41,848 nt of DNA from an uncultured Acidimicrobiales bacterium (GTDB taxonomy: Bacteria; Actinomycetota; Acidimicrobiia; Acidimicrobiales; SHLQ01), in the NCBI GenBank assembly GCA_938041035.1, contig CALHYX010000069.1, positions 1 to 41,848 of the forward strand, read 5' to 3'. The position numbers were made by a program, and so were the translations under genes. Positions 1 to 7,495 of the stretch are shown here, piece after piece. Within the stretch, counting starts at the first letter, position 1; every line of letters begins with the position of its first letter. Below the pieces are notes generated by a model. That model saw only the letters and a list, made by a program, of their open reading frames with translations. It searched no databases and was not told where the DNA came from.

Positions 1-9
1 GGTTCGCGG
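1..9. repeat. Possible end of a truncated palindromic repeat copy
   Basis: The first nine bases, GGTTCGCGG, are identical to the outer end of the right arm of the palindromic repeat at 7438-7476 and nearly identical to the end of the copy at 84-120. If real, a further copy lies mostly outside the window, about 110 bases from the copy at 84-120. Nine bases in GC-rich DNA can match by chance, so this is only a hint. Confidence 0.3.
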
Positions 10-25
10 ACGTCCGGAACGTGCT

Positions 26-46
26 GCCAAAAGCCGAGATTTTGGC
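26..46. other. Small inverted repeat downstream of the helicase gene
   Basis: GCCAAAA (26-32) and TTTTGGC (40-46) form a 7-bp stem around a 7-nt loop. It lies about 140 bases beyond the helicase stop codon. It could be part of a terminator for a gene on either strand, but no long T-tract follows it. Confidence 0.3.
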
Positions 47-83
47 GGAATACCGGCGGTTGGCACCCCGAAATCGTCTCCGC

Positions 84-120
84 CGCGACCGCTCTGGTGC
101 CTGGCACCAGATGGTTCGCG
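84..120. repeat. Palindromic repeat, copy 1 (REP-like)
   Basis: The left arm 84-101 and right arm 103-120 surround a single T at 102. The inner nine bases of each arm (TCTGGTGCC / GGCACCAGA) pair perfectly. The right arm matches the consensus end GATGGTTCGCG, while the left arm differs from the consensus at three of eighteen positions. It lies 64 bases beyond the stop codon of the DEAD-box helicase. Two related copies are at 7438-7476 and 26912-26948. It may act as a terminator or mRNA 3' hairpin, or be a mobilised REP element. Confidence 0.75.
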
Positions 121-184
121 CACGGGTTGCAAACGGTTGTGATGGATTTGACGGGCTTTCTCGGTGCGCGGTGCGCGGTGCGGG

Positions 185-1810
185 TTAGCGGGACTTGCGG
201 GTGCCGCGGCGTTTGCCGACGTTCTTGGCGGCGCCGGCGTTGCGGGCCCGGTTCTTCTGCCGGGGCTTTCCCGCCGCCTTTCCGCCTGCTTTGGTGCTGC
301 GCTTTCCCGCCGCCTTTCCGCCTGTGCCGGTGCTGCGCTTTCCCGCCGCCTTTCCGCCCGTGCCCGCGGCTTGGTTGCGGCCTTTCCCCGGGCGCGAGCT
401 GCCGGATGTGCTCTTCGCGCCCCGACCCCGCTGCGAGCCGTCCTCGTCGGAATCCGAGGACCGGGCCTTGGACGCCGCCCACCGGGCGTGGGCCCGCTGG
501 GTGTCCGCCGCGGAGCGCTCGGCCCGCCGCTCGGCCTTCTGGCTCGCCTTGTCGCGCGAACCGGCGCCTTCGTCCCGGCGCCCCGAGGGCTTCTTCGACC
601 GAGACTTCCCCCGCTCCCGACGCTCGTTCCCGCCCCGGTCCCGGCGACCTCCACCCACCCAGGCGGGGTCGACGTCCTCGAGATCGATCTCCAACCCGAG
701 CTGAGACTGCATGCGCTGGCTCGGCTTCACGTCCTTTTGCTGAAGTAGCGAGACGATTTCGCCCTTCGCGCCGGCCCGCGCGGTGCGACCGGACCGGTGG
801 GTGTAGGCCTTGTCGTCCTCCGGCGGGTCGAAGTGCACGACACAGGCGACGCCGTCGACGTGAATCCCGCGCGCGGCAACGTCGGTGGCCACCAGCGCCT
901 GGACGTCGCCCGCAACGAACTCCGCCAGCGCTCGGTCCCGCTGAGGTTGGGATCGGCCACCGTGGATCGACCCGGCCCGTACGCCGTGAGCACCCAGCTG
1001 GCGGGCGACTCGATCGGCTCCGTGACGGGTGCGGGTGAACACGATCGTCGGGCCGTCGGCCTCCTCGATCAACGCCGCGGTCATGGGGATCCGCTGTAGA
1101 TGCTGAAGTCGGATGAAACGATGCTGGACCAGGCGGAGATCGGGTTCGACCTCGGCGATCGTGTGCCGGCGCGGGTTGCGCTGGTACCTCTCGATCAGGA
1201 CCTTGACGTCGTTGTCGAGCGTGGCCGAGTACAGCACGGTCTGGCGCTTCGGCGAGGTCTCGTCGAGCAGCGCGCACACGTCGGGGAGAAAGCCCATGTC
1301 GGCCATACGGTCGGCTTCGTCGACCACGACGATGTCGACCTTCGACAGATCGACCGCCCGCTGCCCGATCAGGTCGAGCAGTCGCCCGGGACACGCCACC
1401 AGCAGGTCGACGCCCCGGTCCAGCCGCTTGACGTGTTGATAGGTCGACGTGCCGCCGTACACAGCCAGGACCCGGCGGTTCACTGCGAAGGCCAGCGGTT
1501 CGAGCTCCCGGCGAATCTGCTCGGCGAGCTCGCGTGTGGGCGAGAGGATCAGCCCCCGCGGCTGGCTCGGTTCGCTGCGTTCGAGCTGAGCGATCAGCGG
1601 GATGCCAAACGCCAGCGTCTTGCCCGAACCGGTTGGGGCCCGGCCGAGCACGTCGTCGCCCGCGAGGGTGTCGGGAATGGTGGCGGCCTGTACCGCGAAC
1701 GGCTCGACGATGCCTTCGGCGGCCAGCGCAGCGACGAGCTCGGCCGGCACGCCGAGGGCGGCGAAGCCGGTCGCCGAGGCCGACGGGTCTGGGGCACGTT
1801 GGGTGGGCAC
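185..1810 (-). CDS. DEAD-box ATP-dependent RNA helicase
   Basis: Cytoplasmic RNA helicase that unwinds RNA duplexes or remodels RNPs in ribosome assembly or mRNA turnover. The 541-aa product shows the full motif series: Q-motif region (GFAALG, about 15-20; Q41), Walker A APTGSGKT (58-65), PTRELA (91-96), DEAD (164-167), SAT (195-197), IVFTRT (256-261), ATDVAARG (308-315) and HRSGRTAR (338-345). After about residue 388 comes a 150-residue Arg/Lys/Gly-rich tail ending in near-identical 12-residue repeats (GGKAAGKRSTGT type), probably an RNA-binding tail as in RhlE-like helicases. I chose the GTG at 1810 because similarity to the family begins there; GGAGG lies only a base or two upstream, so a TTG at 1831 is possible. 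The open frame runs further upstream to 2323, but that part is the shadow of the hydroxylase gene. It lies 17 bp after the hydroxylase gene and is probably cotranscribed with it. Confidence 0.9.
   Translation of the reverse strand: MPTQRAPDPSASATGFAALGVPAELVAALAAEGIVEPFAVQAATIPDTLAGDDVLGRAPTGSGKTLAFGIPLIAQLERSEPSQPRGLILSPTRELAEQIRRELEPLAFAVNRRVLAVYGGTSTYQHVKRLDRGVDLLVACPGRLLDLIGQRAVDLSKVDIVVVDEADRMADMGFLPDVCALLDETSPKRQTVLYSATLDNDVKVLIERYQRNPRRHTIAEVEPDLRLVQHRFIRLQHLQRIPMTAALIEEADGPTIVFTRTRHGADRVARQLGAHGVRAGSIHGGRSQPQRDRALAEFVAGDVQALVATDVAARGIHVDGVACVVHFDPPEDDKAYTHRSGRTARAGAKGEIVSLLQQKDVKPSQRMQSQLGLEIDLEDVDPAWVGGGRRDRGGNERRERGKSRSKKPSGRRDEGAGSRDKASQKAERRAERSAADTQRAHARWAASKARSSDSDEDGSQRGRGAKSTSGSSRPGKGRNQAAGTGGKAAGKRSTGTGGKAAGKRSTKAGGKAAGKPRQKNRARNAGAAKNVGKRRGTRKSR
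265..362. repeat. 36-bp tandem repeat inside the helicase tail
   Basis: Units start at 265, 301 and 337, each beginning GCTTTCCCGCCGCCTTTCCG on the plus strand; the first two are 36 bp and the third is partial. On the coding strand they encode 12-residue basic Gly/Ala/Lys/Arg repeats. The near identity at DNA level suggests recent tandem duplication, so the copy number may vary between strains. Confidence 0.85.
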
Positions 1811-1827
1811 GCCTCCACGGTACGGCC

Positions 1828-2715
1828 TCAAGGCTTGGCCAACGCCACCCGGATGGCGCCGGGCACCGAGCCGGTCGAGCGCATGGCCGAGACGAGCCGG
1901 GGGTAGCCACCCACCAGGGCGTCGCGGGGCGTGACGACGGCATCGATTGCGCCCACGCCGTACCTCACCGGTGCCACCTCGGGTTCGTAGGTGCCGAAGA
2001 GGCGGTCCCACAAGATCAGCACGGCGCCGAAGTTCTTGTCGAGGTACTCCGGGTTGTACCCGTGGTGCACCCGGTGGGCCGACGGGGTGACGAAGAGCCA
2101 ACCGAGCACGCTGCGCCTGGTCGCGGCGAACGCCTCGGTGTGCTGGACCTGGGAGAGGGTGGAGGCGAACACGTCGAAGGCGATGGCGGCCACCGGGTTG
2201 AAGCCGACGAGCGGCAGCCAGAGCCCGATCCACGGCTTGTAGATGGCCTCCATCCACGGCACGCGAACGGCGGTGGTCATGCCGATGGTCTCGGGTGAGT
2301 GGTGCACCAGATGCGATGCCCACAGGAACCGGTAGGAATGCTCGGCCCGATGGGCCCAGTAGTAGACGAAGTCGCGTCCGAGGAAGACCCCGATCCAGAC
2401 CAGCGGGTTGCCGAGATCGAGGTTGAACAGCCGATGGTTGTTGTAGACGTATAGCGCGATGGCGATGTAGGCGAGCTTGCCGAGGACGAACTTCACGCCC
2501 AAAAACGCGAGCCCGGAACTGAACGAGGTGAGCGTCGAGTCGATGTCGATTCGCCGCCCCCGCACCGCCCGCGTCACCAGTTCACCGGCCACCGCGGTGA
2601 CGATGCAGATGGCGAAGATCACCTTGGCGTTGTCGTAGTACCAGTGCAGGAGGTCGTCGATCGCCACCGCCAGGTCGGTGAACAGGGCCGGGTTGAGGTG
2701 ATCGAGGGTTGCCAT
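1828..2715 (-). CDS. Sterol desaturase / fatty acid hydroxylase family protein
   Basis: Integral membrane di-iron oxygenase of the fatty acid hydroxylase superfamily, which hydroxylates or desaturates lipids or sterols. The 295-aa product has the diagnostic histidine clusters: HRAEH (122-126), HLVHH (135-139), QH (191-192) and HRVHH (214-218), followed by the conserved FGTY (240-243). Hydrophobic segments lie near 31-50, 66-92, 104-120 and 163-185. Start ATG at 2715 has GGGGA five bases upstream. The substrate cannot be told from sequence; bacterial members act on sterols, hopanoid-like lipids, carotenoids or alkylglycerols. It is upstream of, and close to, the DEAD-box gene, which is not an obvious functional partner. 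A lipid-modifying Baeyer-Villiger oxygenase gene lies just upstream on the same strand. Confidence 0.88.
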   Translation of the reverse strand: MATLDHLNPALFTDLAVAIDDLLHWYYDNAKVIFAICIVTAVAGELVTRAVRGRRIDIDSTLTSFSSGLAFLGVKFVLGKLAYIAIALYVYNNHRLFNLDLGNPLVWIGVFLGRDFVYYWAHRAEHSYRFLWASHLVHHSPETIGMTTAVRVPWMEAIYKPWIGLWLPLVGFNPVAAIAFDVFASTLSQVQHTEAFAATRRSVLGWLFVTPSAHRVHHGYNPEYLDKNFGAVLILWDRLFGTYEPEVAPVRYGVGAIDAVVTPRDALVGGYPRLVSAMRSTGSVPGAIRVALAKP

Positions 2716-2806
2716 GTCCCCAAGGTCGCCAAAAACCGGCCCTCCGGGTAGACGGGAAACCCCCCAAACCCCAGTGGGGGATTACCCGGGAGCAACCTGC
2801 TCGCGC

Positions 2807-4759
2807 TCAGGAGAACGTGTAGTTGTCGGTGTCGACCTGATGGGTCATGCGCCAATAGGTCGGGATCGGCCACGGCGAAAGGGTGTACACCGCGCCGTCG
2901 GCATTCTTGTAGTGCGAGTTGGTCACCGACCAGTGCGCCCACACCATCTGGGAGATCTCGCTCTGGTGGTGGGCGGCATAGGCCTCGAACGCATCGGTCG
3001 TGGGCTCCATCGCTCGGTGTTCGCCGGCGAGCAGTAGTTCGAGGCAGCCCATGATGTAGCGGATCTGGCACTCGCTGTGAAAGATCAGACTGCCGCCCGA
3101 CGCCAGGTTGGTGCCGGGCCCGTACATGCAGAAGAAGTTGGGAAAATTCGGCATGTCGATACCGAGATGTGCCTTGGGTTGATCGCCCCACATCTCGTTC
3201 AGGACGATGCCGTCGCGACCGGTAATGGTCATGGGCCAGAGAAAGTCGTTGTGGCGGAACCCGGTCGCGAAACAGATGATGTCGACGGGGTGTTCGGTGC
3301 CGTCGACGGTGACCACGCCGGTCTCGGTGATGCGCTCGATACCGGTGCGTACGAGATCGACGTTGTCGCGCTTGAGCGCGTTCAGCCACGACCCGTTGTC
3401 CTGCAACGTCCGCTTACCGGTGGCCGGGTAGTCCGGCGTCACCTTCGCCAACAGCTCGGGGTCATCGCCCACCTGCTCGGCGATGAAACCCAGAAAGAAC
3501 CCCCGCGTCGAGAGATTGTGTTCGCTGATCGCGAGTCCGTCGCTGTCGTCGTAGTCCGGGTCCACCCGCGACCGTTCGACATCGATCCCAGCCCCGGGCC
3601 AGAAGGTCAGGAAGCGGAACCAGCGGTTGTAGAACGGCAGATGGCGCATGGCCCACTTGTCGCCCTCGGGCACGGTGCGGTGGTAGTTCGGGTTGGGGAA
3701 CATCCACTGCGCGGTCCGCTGGAAGATGGTCAGGTGCTCGACGTCGGGGGCGATGGTGGGGGCGATCTGAAAGCCGGAGGCGCCGGCGCCGATCATGGCC
3801 ACCCGCTTTCCGGTGTAGTCGATCGAATGGTCCCATCGGGCGGAATGGAAGGCGGGTCCGGCGAAGTCGTCGATGCCGGCGAACGCCGGTGTGTTCGGGT
3901 AGTTGAGTGCGCCCACGGCGCTGATCACCGCCCGGGCGACGAGGGTGTCCTCGGTCCCGTCGGCGGCTCGCGCGACCACCGACCAGGTGGCGGCCGCCTC
4001 GTCGTAGGTGGCCGACACGACCTCGGTGTTGAAGCGGGTGTGCTCGGCGATCCCGTAGTCGTGCAGCACGCGCTCGAAATAGGCCTGGAGCTCGGGTTGC
4101 TGACTGAAGTACTCGGTCCAGTGGTCCGACGGCTCGAACGAATAGCAGTAGAAGTGGCTGCCGACGTCGACGCGTGCACCGGGGTAGCGGTTGTCGAACC
4201 AGGTCCCGCCCGGACCCGCGGCCTTCTCGAGAATCGTGAAGGGGATGCCCGCCTCCGTCAGGCGGATGCCGGCGAGAAGGCCGGACTGCCCACAGCCGAT
4301 GACGACGACGGGGAAGTTCTCCCGCCGCGCCGCGGGGATGTCCGCTTCGTTCCATTCGATCGCACCGGCGTCGCGGCCGTCGAGCCCGAGTTCCTCGAGG
4401 AACAGCGGGACGTATTCATCGGCGACCGGTTCGCAGGCCAGGTAGCTCATCATCTCCTGGCAGAGCTCGGTCGACGGGGCGGCCGCGGGAACGCACCCGG
4501 CATCGCGGTAGGCGGCGATCACCGGCAACGCGGCCTCCCGGGCGCGGGACTGGAGTTCTTCGTCCATAAACCCCTGGTACTCGTTGAGGAAGAGCCCGGC
4601 GGGCTGGAACTCGCCTCGGATCCACGAGGGGTCCCCGGTGATGTGGACGAGGGCACACATGAGCGTCGGGATGCTGACATCCTCGAGCGCGGCGCGTATC
4701 GCGGCGTCATCGTCGGTGAACGGAGCACCCGCGTGGGGGTTGGGGGTCGGCGAGGTCAT
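2807..4759 (-). CDS. Baeyer-Villiger flavin monooxygenase, HAPMO-like
   Basis: FAD- and NADPH-dependent type I Baeyer-Villiger monooxygenase that inserts oxygen next to a ketone carbonyl to give an ester or lactone. The 650-aa product has an N-terminal helical extension of about 145 residues, a Rossmann FAD motif GCGQSG (155-160), the GGTW...YPGxxxD fingerprint (184-198), the BVMO signature FxGxxxHxxxWD (F299, G301, H305, W309, D310) and a second dinucleotide motif GAGASG (324-329). The N-terminal extension and total length resemble 4-hydroxyacetophenone monooxygenase rather than the shorter cyclohexanone type. I chose the ATG at 4759 because AAGGGTGA precedes it; an in-frame ATG at 4789 has no ribosome site. 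The substrate is unknown. The gene is divergent from the DUF4166 gene. Confidence 0.93.
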   Translation of the reverse strand: MTSPTPNPHAGAPFTDDDAAIRAALEDVSIPTLMCALVHITGDPSWIRGEFQPAGLFLNEYQGFMDEELQSRAREAALPVIAAYRDAGCVPAAAPSTELCQEMMSYLACEPVADEYVPLFLEELGLDGRDAGAIEWNEADIPAARRENFPVVVIGCGQSGLLAGIRLTEAGIPFTILEKAAGPGGTWFDNRYPGARVDVGSHFYCYSFEPSDHWTEYFSQQPELQAYFERVLHDYGIAEHTRFNTEVVSATYDEAAATWSVVARAADGTEDTLVARAVISAVGALNYPNTPAFAGIDDFAGPAFHSARWDHSIDYTGKRVAMIGAGASGFQIAPTIAPDVEHLTIFQRTAQWMFPNPNYHRTVPEGDKWAMRHLPFYNRWFRFLTFWPGAGIDVERSRVDPDYDDSDGLAISEHNLSTRGFFLGFIAEQVGDDPELLAKVTPDYPATGKRTLQDNGSWLNALKRDNVDLVRTGIERITETGVVTVDGTEHPVDIICFATGFRHNDFLWPMTITGRDGIVLNEMWGDQPKAHLGIDMPNFPNFFCMYGPGTNLASGGSLIFHSECQIRYIMGCLELLLAGEHRAMEPTTDAFEAYAAHHQSEISQMVWAHWSVTNSHYKNADGAVYTLSPWPIPTYWRMTHQVDTDNYTFS

Positions 4760-4898
4760 CCGGTCACCCTTGCGGGGTCGGGCGGGCATCGCAAGATCAT
4801 CGCCGGGGCCTGGTGTCGCGACAGGTCAGGCAGCTCAGCCGGCATGCTCAGGTCGAGGTGCCCGCATGACGATTCGATCGGAGTGCGAGACTCGGTAC

Positions 4899-4908
4899 AG
4901 GAGGTGAT
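4899..4908 (+). promoter_or_regulatory. Near-perfect Shine-Dalgarno site
   Basis: AGGAGGTGAT, fully complementary to the 16S rRNA 3' end, lies three bases before the ATG at 4912 (or nine before the in-frame ATG at 4918). It is the strongest ribosome-binding site in the window and leaves the true start ambiguous between these two codons. Confidence 0.85.
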
Positions 4909-4911
4909 GGG

Positions 4912-5391
4912 ATGACGATGCCGGAGAGCTGTGTTGGCGGCGTGCTCAGCCTTCCCGCGGCCACCGGTGTCGTCGATATCGAGTCGTCCGCGATCGTCGG
5001 CCGGGTGCTCGCGACGTTGCTCGGCATACCGCGATCGGGCGGTTCCAACGTCACGATTCGCATCACCCCTTCGCCGCGCGGTGACCGCTGGCAGCGCTCC
5101 TTTGCGAGACGCGGATTCACCACGACCGTTCGCATCGTCGATGGACAGCTGCACGAGTTCCTCGGGCCGACCGGTCTGGAGTTCGATCTCGACGTCGCCG
5201 ATGACGGCGCGGCGATGGCGCTTGCGGGGATGCGCATCGGCCCGTGGCGACTACCGGTGCCGCTCGCGATCCGTCTCGACGTCGTCACCGAACGAACCGG
5301 CGACCGCCTGTTTGTCGACGTCCGGCTCAGTCGCGGTGGGCGCCGAGGGTCGAGGGTCACGCTGCTTCGCTATCACGGCACGATCGCCTAG
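4912..5391 (+). CDS. DUF4166-like protein
   Basis: A 159-aa soluble protein of unknown function. The middle reads like the DUF4166 family: WQRSFARRGF (about 60-69), then a G-x-L-x-E-F-L-G-P block near 78-87, then GMRIGPWRLPVPLAI (about 103-117). In that family this domain is often found alone or fused to short-chain dehydrogenases and is thought to have a lipocalin-like beta-barrel fold, but no activity is established. There is no signal peptide or membrane segment. It is divergent from the BVMO gene, with 152 bp between starts, and runs tail to tail into the next gene. The two stop codons share the palindrome CTAG at 5388-5391. Confidence 0.75.
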   Translation: MTMPESCVGGVLSLPAATGVVDIESSAIVGRVLATLLGIPRSGGSNVTIRITPSPRGDRWQRSFARRGFTTTVRIVDGQLHEFLGPTGLEFDLDVADDGAAMALAGMRIGPWRLPVPLAIRLDVVTERTGDRLFVDVRLSRGGRRGSRVTLLRYHGTIA

Positions 5392-5984
5392 CCGCCGGTC
5401 GGTGAGCCGCCCGGTCGACGGTCTCCGCGTACCTGGTCACCGAACCGGGTACGGCCCCACGGTTTGGTCACCGATACCGCGACGATGACCCAGAGCGACA
5501 GATTGAACACCACGGCAAACACCAGGATGGTCGTATCGAGCCCATCGAGTGAGGTGGCGGCGTCGTAGTTCGTGCGCAGTTTGGCGTCGCGAACCCACGG
5601 CTGCATCATCTGCCAGGCCGACAACAACACCACGCCGGCGAGCACGATCTTGAACACGATCCAGCGGTGAACCAGCACCCCGAAGTTGGACCCCATCGCC
5701 AGGGTGAAGCCGGTGATCAGGGTCAGGGCGCCGACGGTGGGCATCACCCACACGTCGAAGAAGTCGAAGATGACATAGGTGCCATGAACGGTGCGGTGGT
5801 CGCCGCTGAACCGGCCGAACGAGGCCAGGATCAGCAGCGAGAACGCCGTGCCGAGCCACAACCCGATGATCAACAGGTGGGCGACGATGGCGACCTTGCG
5901 CCGGGACCGGCTCAGGCGCGGTGCCCCGGCGAGGGCGTTGCGGACGGGCGCCGGCAGCCGGTTGGCGATCGTCGTGTCGACCAT
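5388..5984 (-). CDS. Four-helix integral membrane protein
   Basis: A 198-aa protein with four predicted membrane helices near residues 32-54, 72-96, 104-125 and 150-172, and a basic N terminus that should stay in the cytoplasm. His residues lie at or near helix ends (H36, H63, H67, H106), which recalls CopD/DUF2269-type membrane proteins that may bind haem or metal, but I cannot assign a family with confidence. Start ATG at 5984 has no Shine-Dalgarno site; instead TAGGGT lies exactly six bases upstream, suggesting a leaderless transcript. Its last four bases overlap the convergent DUF4166 gene through a shared CTAG. Confidence 0.8.
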   Translation of the reverse strand: MVDTTIANRLPAPVRNALAGAPRLSRSRRKVAIVAHLLIIGLWLGTAFSLLILASFGRFSGDHRTVHGTYVIFDFFDVWVMPTVGALTLITGFTLAMGSNFGVLVHRWIVFKIVLAGVVLLSAWQMMQPWVRDAKLRTNYDAATSLDGLDTTILVFAVVFNLSLWVIVAVSVTKPWGRTRFGDQVRGDRRPGGSPTGG

Positions 5985-5990
5985 CGAACA

Positions 5991-5996
5991 ACCCTA
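5991..5996 (-). promoter_or_regulatory. -10 box TAGGGT, leaderless start
   Basis: TAGGGT on the minus strand, followed by six bases and the ATG at 5984. This spacing places the transcription start at or next to the start codon. Confidence 0.6.
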
Positions 5997-6070
5997 CGGC
6001 CGCGGCCCGGTCCGGGGTCTGACCCCCCGCGTCGGGCGGGCCGGGCAGGGGTCCGTCCCGCGACGTTCCG

Positions 6071-7381
6071 TCAGGCGAGGGCTGGGGTCGGGCTGAACTC
6101 GACCGGGATGTGCTTGATGCCGTCGATCAGGTTCATCCGCAGCCGATCGGCGGGGCCGACCTGGTGGATGTCGGGCATACGGCGGGCCAACTCCTGGAAC
6201 AGGATCTTGATCTCGAGCTTGGCCAGGTTGGCGCCCAGGCAGAAGTGGGCACCCCCGGCGCCGAACGCCATGTGGTGGTTCGGCGTGCGCGCGATGTCGA
6301 ACTCGTCGGCCCGATCGAACTCGGCCTCGTCGCGGTTGCCCGACGGGTACCAGAGCACGACCTTGTCGCCCGCGCCGATGGTTTGACCACCGAGTTCGGT
6401 CGTTTCGGCCGCCGTGCGGCGAAAGAAGTTCACCGGGCTGGTCCAGCGCAGGATCTCGTCGACCATCGTGTCGGCCAGTGGGTCGGCGTCGTCATCGACG
6501 TGTTGGAGCCACAGCTCCCACTGGTCGGGATGGTTGAGGAACGCGAGCAGACCTTTCGAGATCGAGTTGCGGGTCGTCTCGTTGCCCGCCACGACCAGCA
6601 GGGTGAAGAACAGATCCCGCTCGAGCTCGGACAACTCGACCTCGGTGCCGTCCTCCATCGTCACCACGGCGTTGGTGAGCCGGGTCCACAGATCGTCGGC
6701 CGGGTTCGCCCGCTTGTCATCGGTGAGTCCGTGGGCGTACATCGCCATCTCGATCATGGCATCGGTGTACTCGTCGGCTTCGGGATCGCTGTCGCCGTAC
6801 TCGTCGTCCTGGCCGCCGATCGTTCGATTGCTCCAGTCGAACAACTTGTCGCGGTCGTCCTGGGGAACGCCGATGATCTCGGCGATGGCGATGAGTGGCA
6901 GTTCGGCCGAGATGTCGACCACGAAATCGCATGCTCCGGTCGGGGTGATGCGGTCGAGTACCGCGTTGGTGCGCACCCGGAGACTGTCCTCGAGTCGCCG
7001 CACCATACGGGGGGTGAAGCCCGAGTTCACGAGCTTGCGGTACCGGGTGTGTTGGGGCTGGTCGGTCATGACCATCTGGAGGCCGGGACCCCGGTCGGGC
7101 TCGAGGTCGGTGAGCGCGATGCCGCCGGCCCCGTCGCGGCCGGGGCCGGTCTGGTGGCTGTACAGCATGCCCGAACGGTGTACCTGGGTGATGTGTTCGT
7201 AGCTGGTGACCAGCCAGAAATCCTCGTTATCGCTGCCGTCGGTGCCGGGGTGGCGCCACACCGGTGCGTTGGCCCGAAGGAACGTGAACCACTCCTCGGG
7301 ATACCGCTCGGCAAAGACATCGAGATTGGTCACGTCGATGTCATCGAAGGAGATCGTGGGGCTTTCGGCGGTGTCGGCCAT
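6071..7381 (-). CDS. Cytochrome P450, CYP125/CYP142-like
   Basis: Soluble bacterial haem-thiolate monooxygenase, 436 aa, needing a ferredoxin and reductase that are not encoded nearby. Visible motifs are the oxygen-activating I-helix AGNETT (265-270), ExxR as EILR (309-312) and the haem loop FGAGGAHFCLG with axial Cys381. The segment around MTDQPQHTRYRKLVNSGFTP (105-124) is typical of the actinobacterial group that includes CYP125, CYP142 and CYP124, which oxidise sterol side chains and methyl-branched lipids. A steroid or branched-lipid substrate is therefore plausible but inferred. The start ATG at 7381 has no good ribosome site; AAGCAT five bases upstream could be a weak -10. It stands alone, with a palindromic repeat between it and glcF. 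Confidence 0.93.
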   Translation of the reverse strand: MADTAESPTISFDDIDVTNLDVFAERYPEEWFTFLRANAPVWRHPGTDGSDNEDFWLVTSYEHITQVHRSGMLYSHQTGPGRDGAGGIALTDLEPDRGPGLQMVMTDQPQHTRYRKLVNSGFTPRMVRRLEDSLRVRTNAVLDRITPTGACDFVVDISAELPLIAIAEIIGVPQDDRDKLFDWSNRTIGGQDDEYGDSDPEADEYTDAMIEMAMYAHGLTDDKRANPADDLWTRLTNAVVTMEDGTEVELSELERDLFFTLLVVAGNETTRNSISKGLLAFLNHPDQWELWLQHVDDDADPLADTMVDEILRWTSPVNFFRRTAAETTELGGQTIGAGDKVVLWYPSGNRDEAEFDRADEFDIARTPNHHMAFGAGGAHFCLGANLAKLEIKILFQELARRMPDIHQVGPADRLRMNLIDGIKHIPVEFSPTPALA

Positions 7382-7437
7382 GGAAAATGCTTACCCCGTC
7401 ACCGGTCCTGAGGGCCAGATACCGCGGCAAAACGCTT

Positions 7438-7476
7438 CCGCGAACCATCTGGTGCCAGGCACCAGATGGTTCGCGG
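7438..7476. repeat. Palindromic repeat, copy 2 (perfect 19-bp arms)
   Basis: Arms 7438-7456 and 7458-7476 are exact reverse complements around a single A (7457), a 39-bp perfect dyad whose left arm contains CGCGAACCATCTGGTGCC. It sits 19 bases beyond the glcF stop codon and 57 bases before the P450 start. It would fold into a very stable hairpin in RNA from either strand. It is the most intact of the three copies in the window. Confidence 0.95.
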
Positions 7477-7495
7477 CCACCGATGACGGCGATGG

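Noticed and set aside
1811..2323. N-terminal extension of the helicase open frame
   Set aside because: It lies in another frame of the hydroxylase gene, is Arg/Pro/Gly-rich shadow sequence and has no helicase similarity.
3077..4915. 612-aa open frame on the plus strand
   Set aside because: It is antisense to the BVMO gene, whose motifs are complete; long antisense frames are expected at this GC content.
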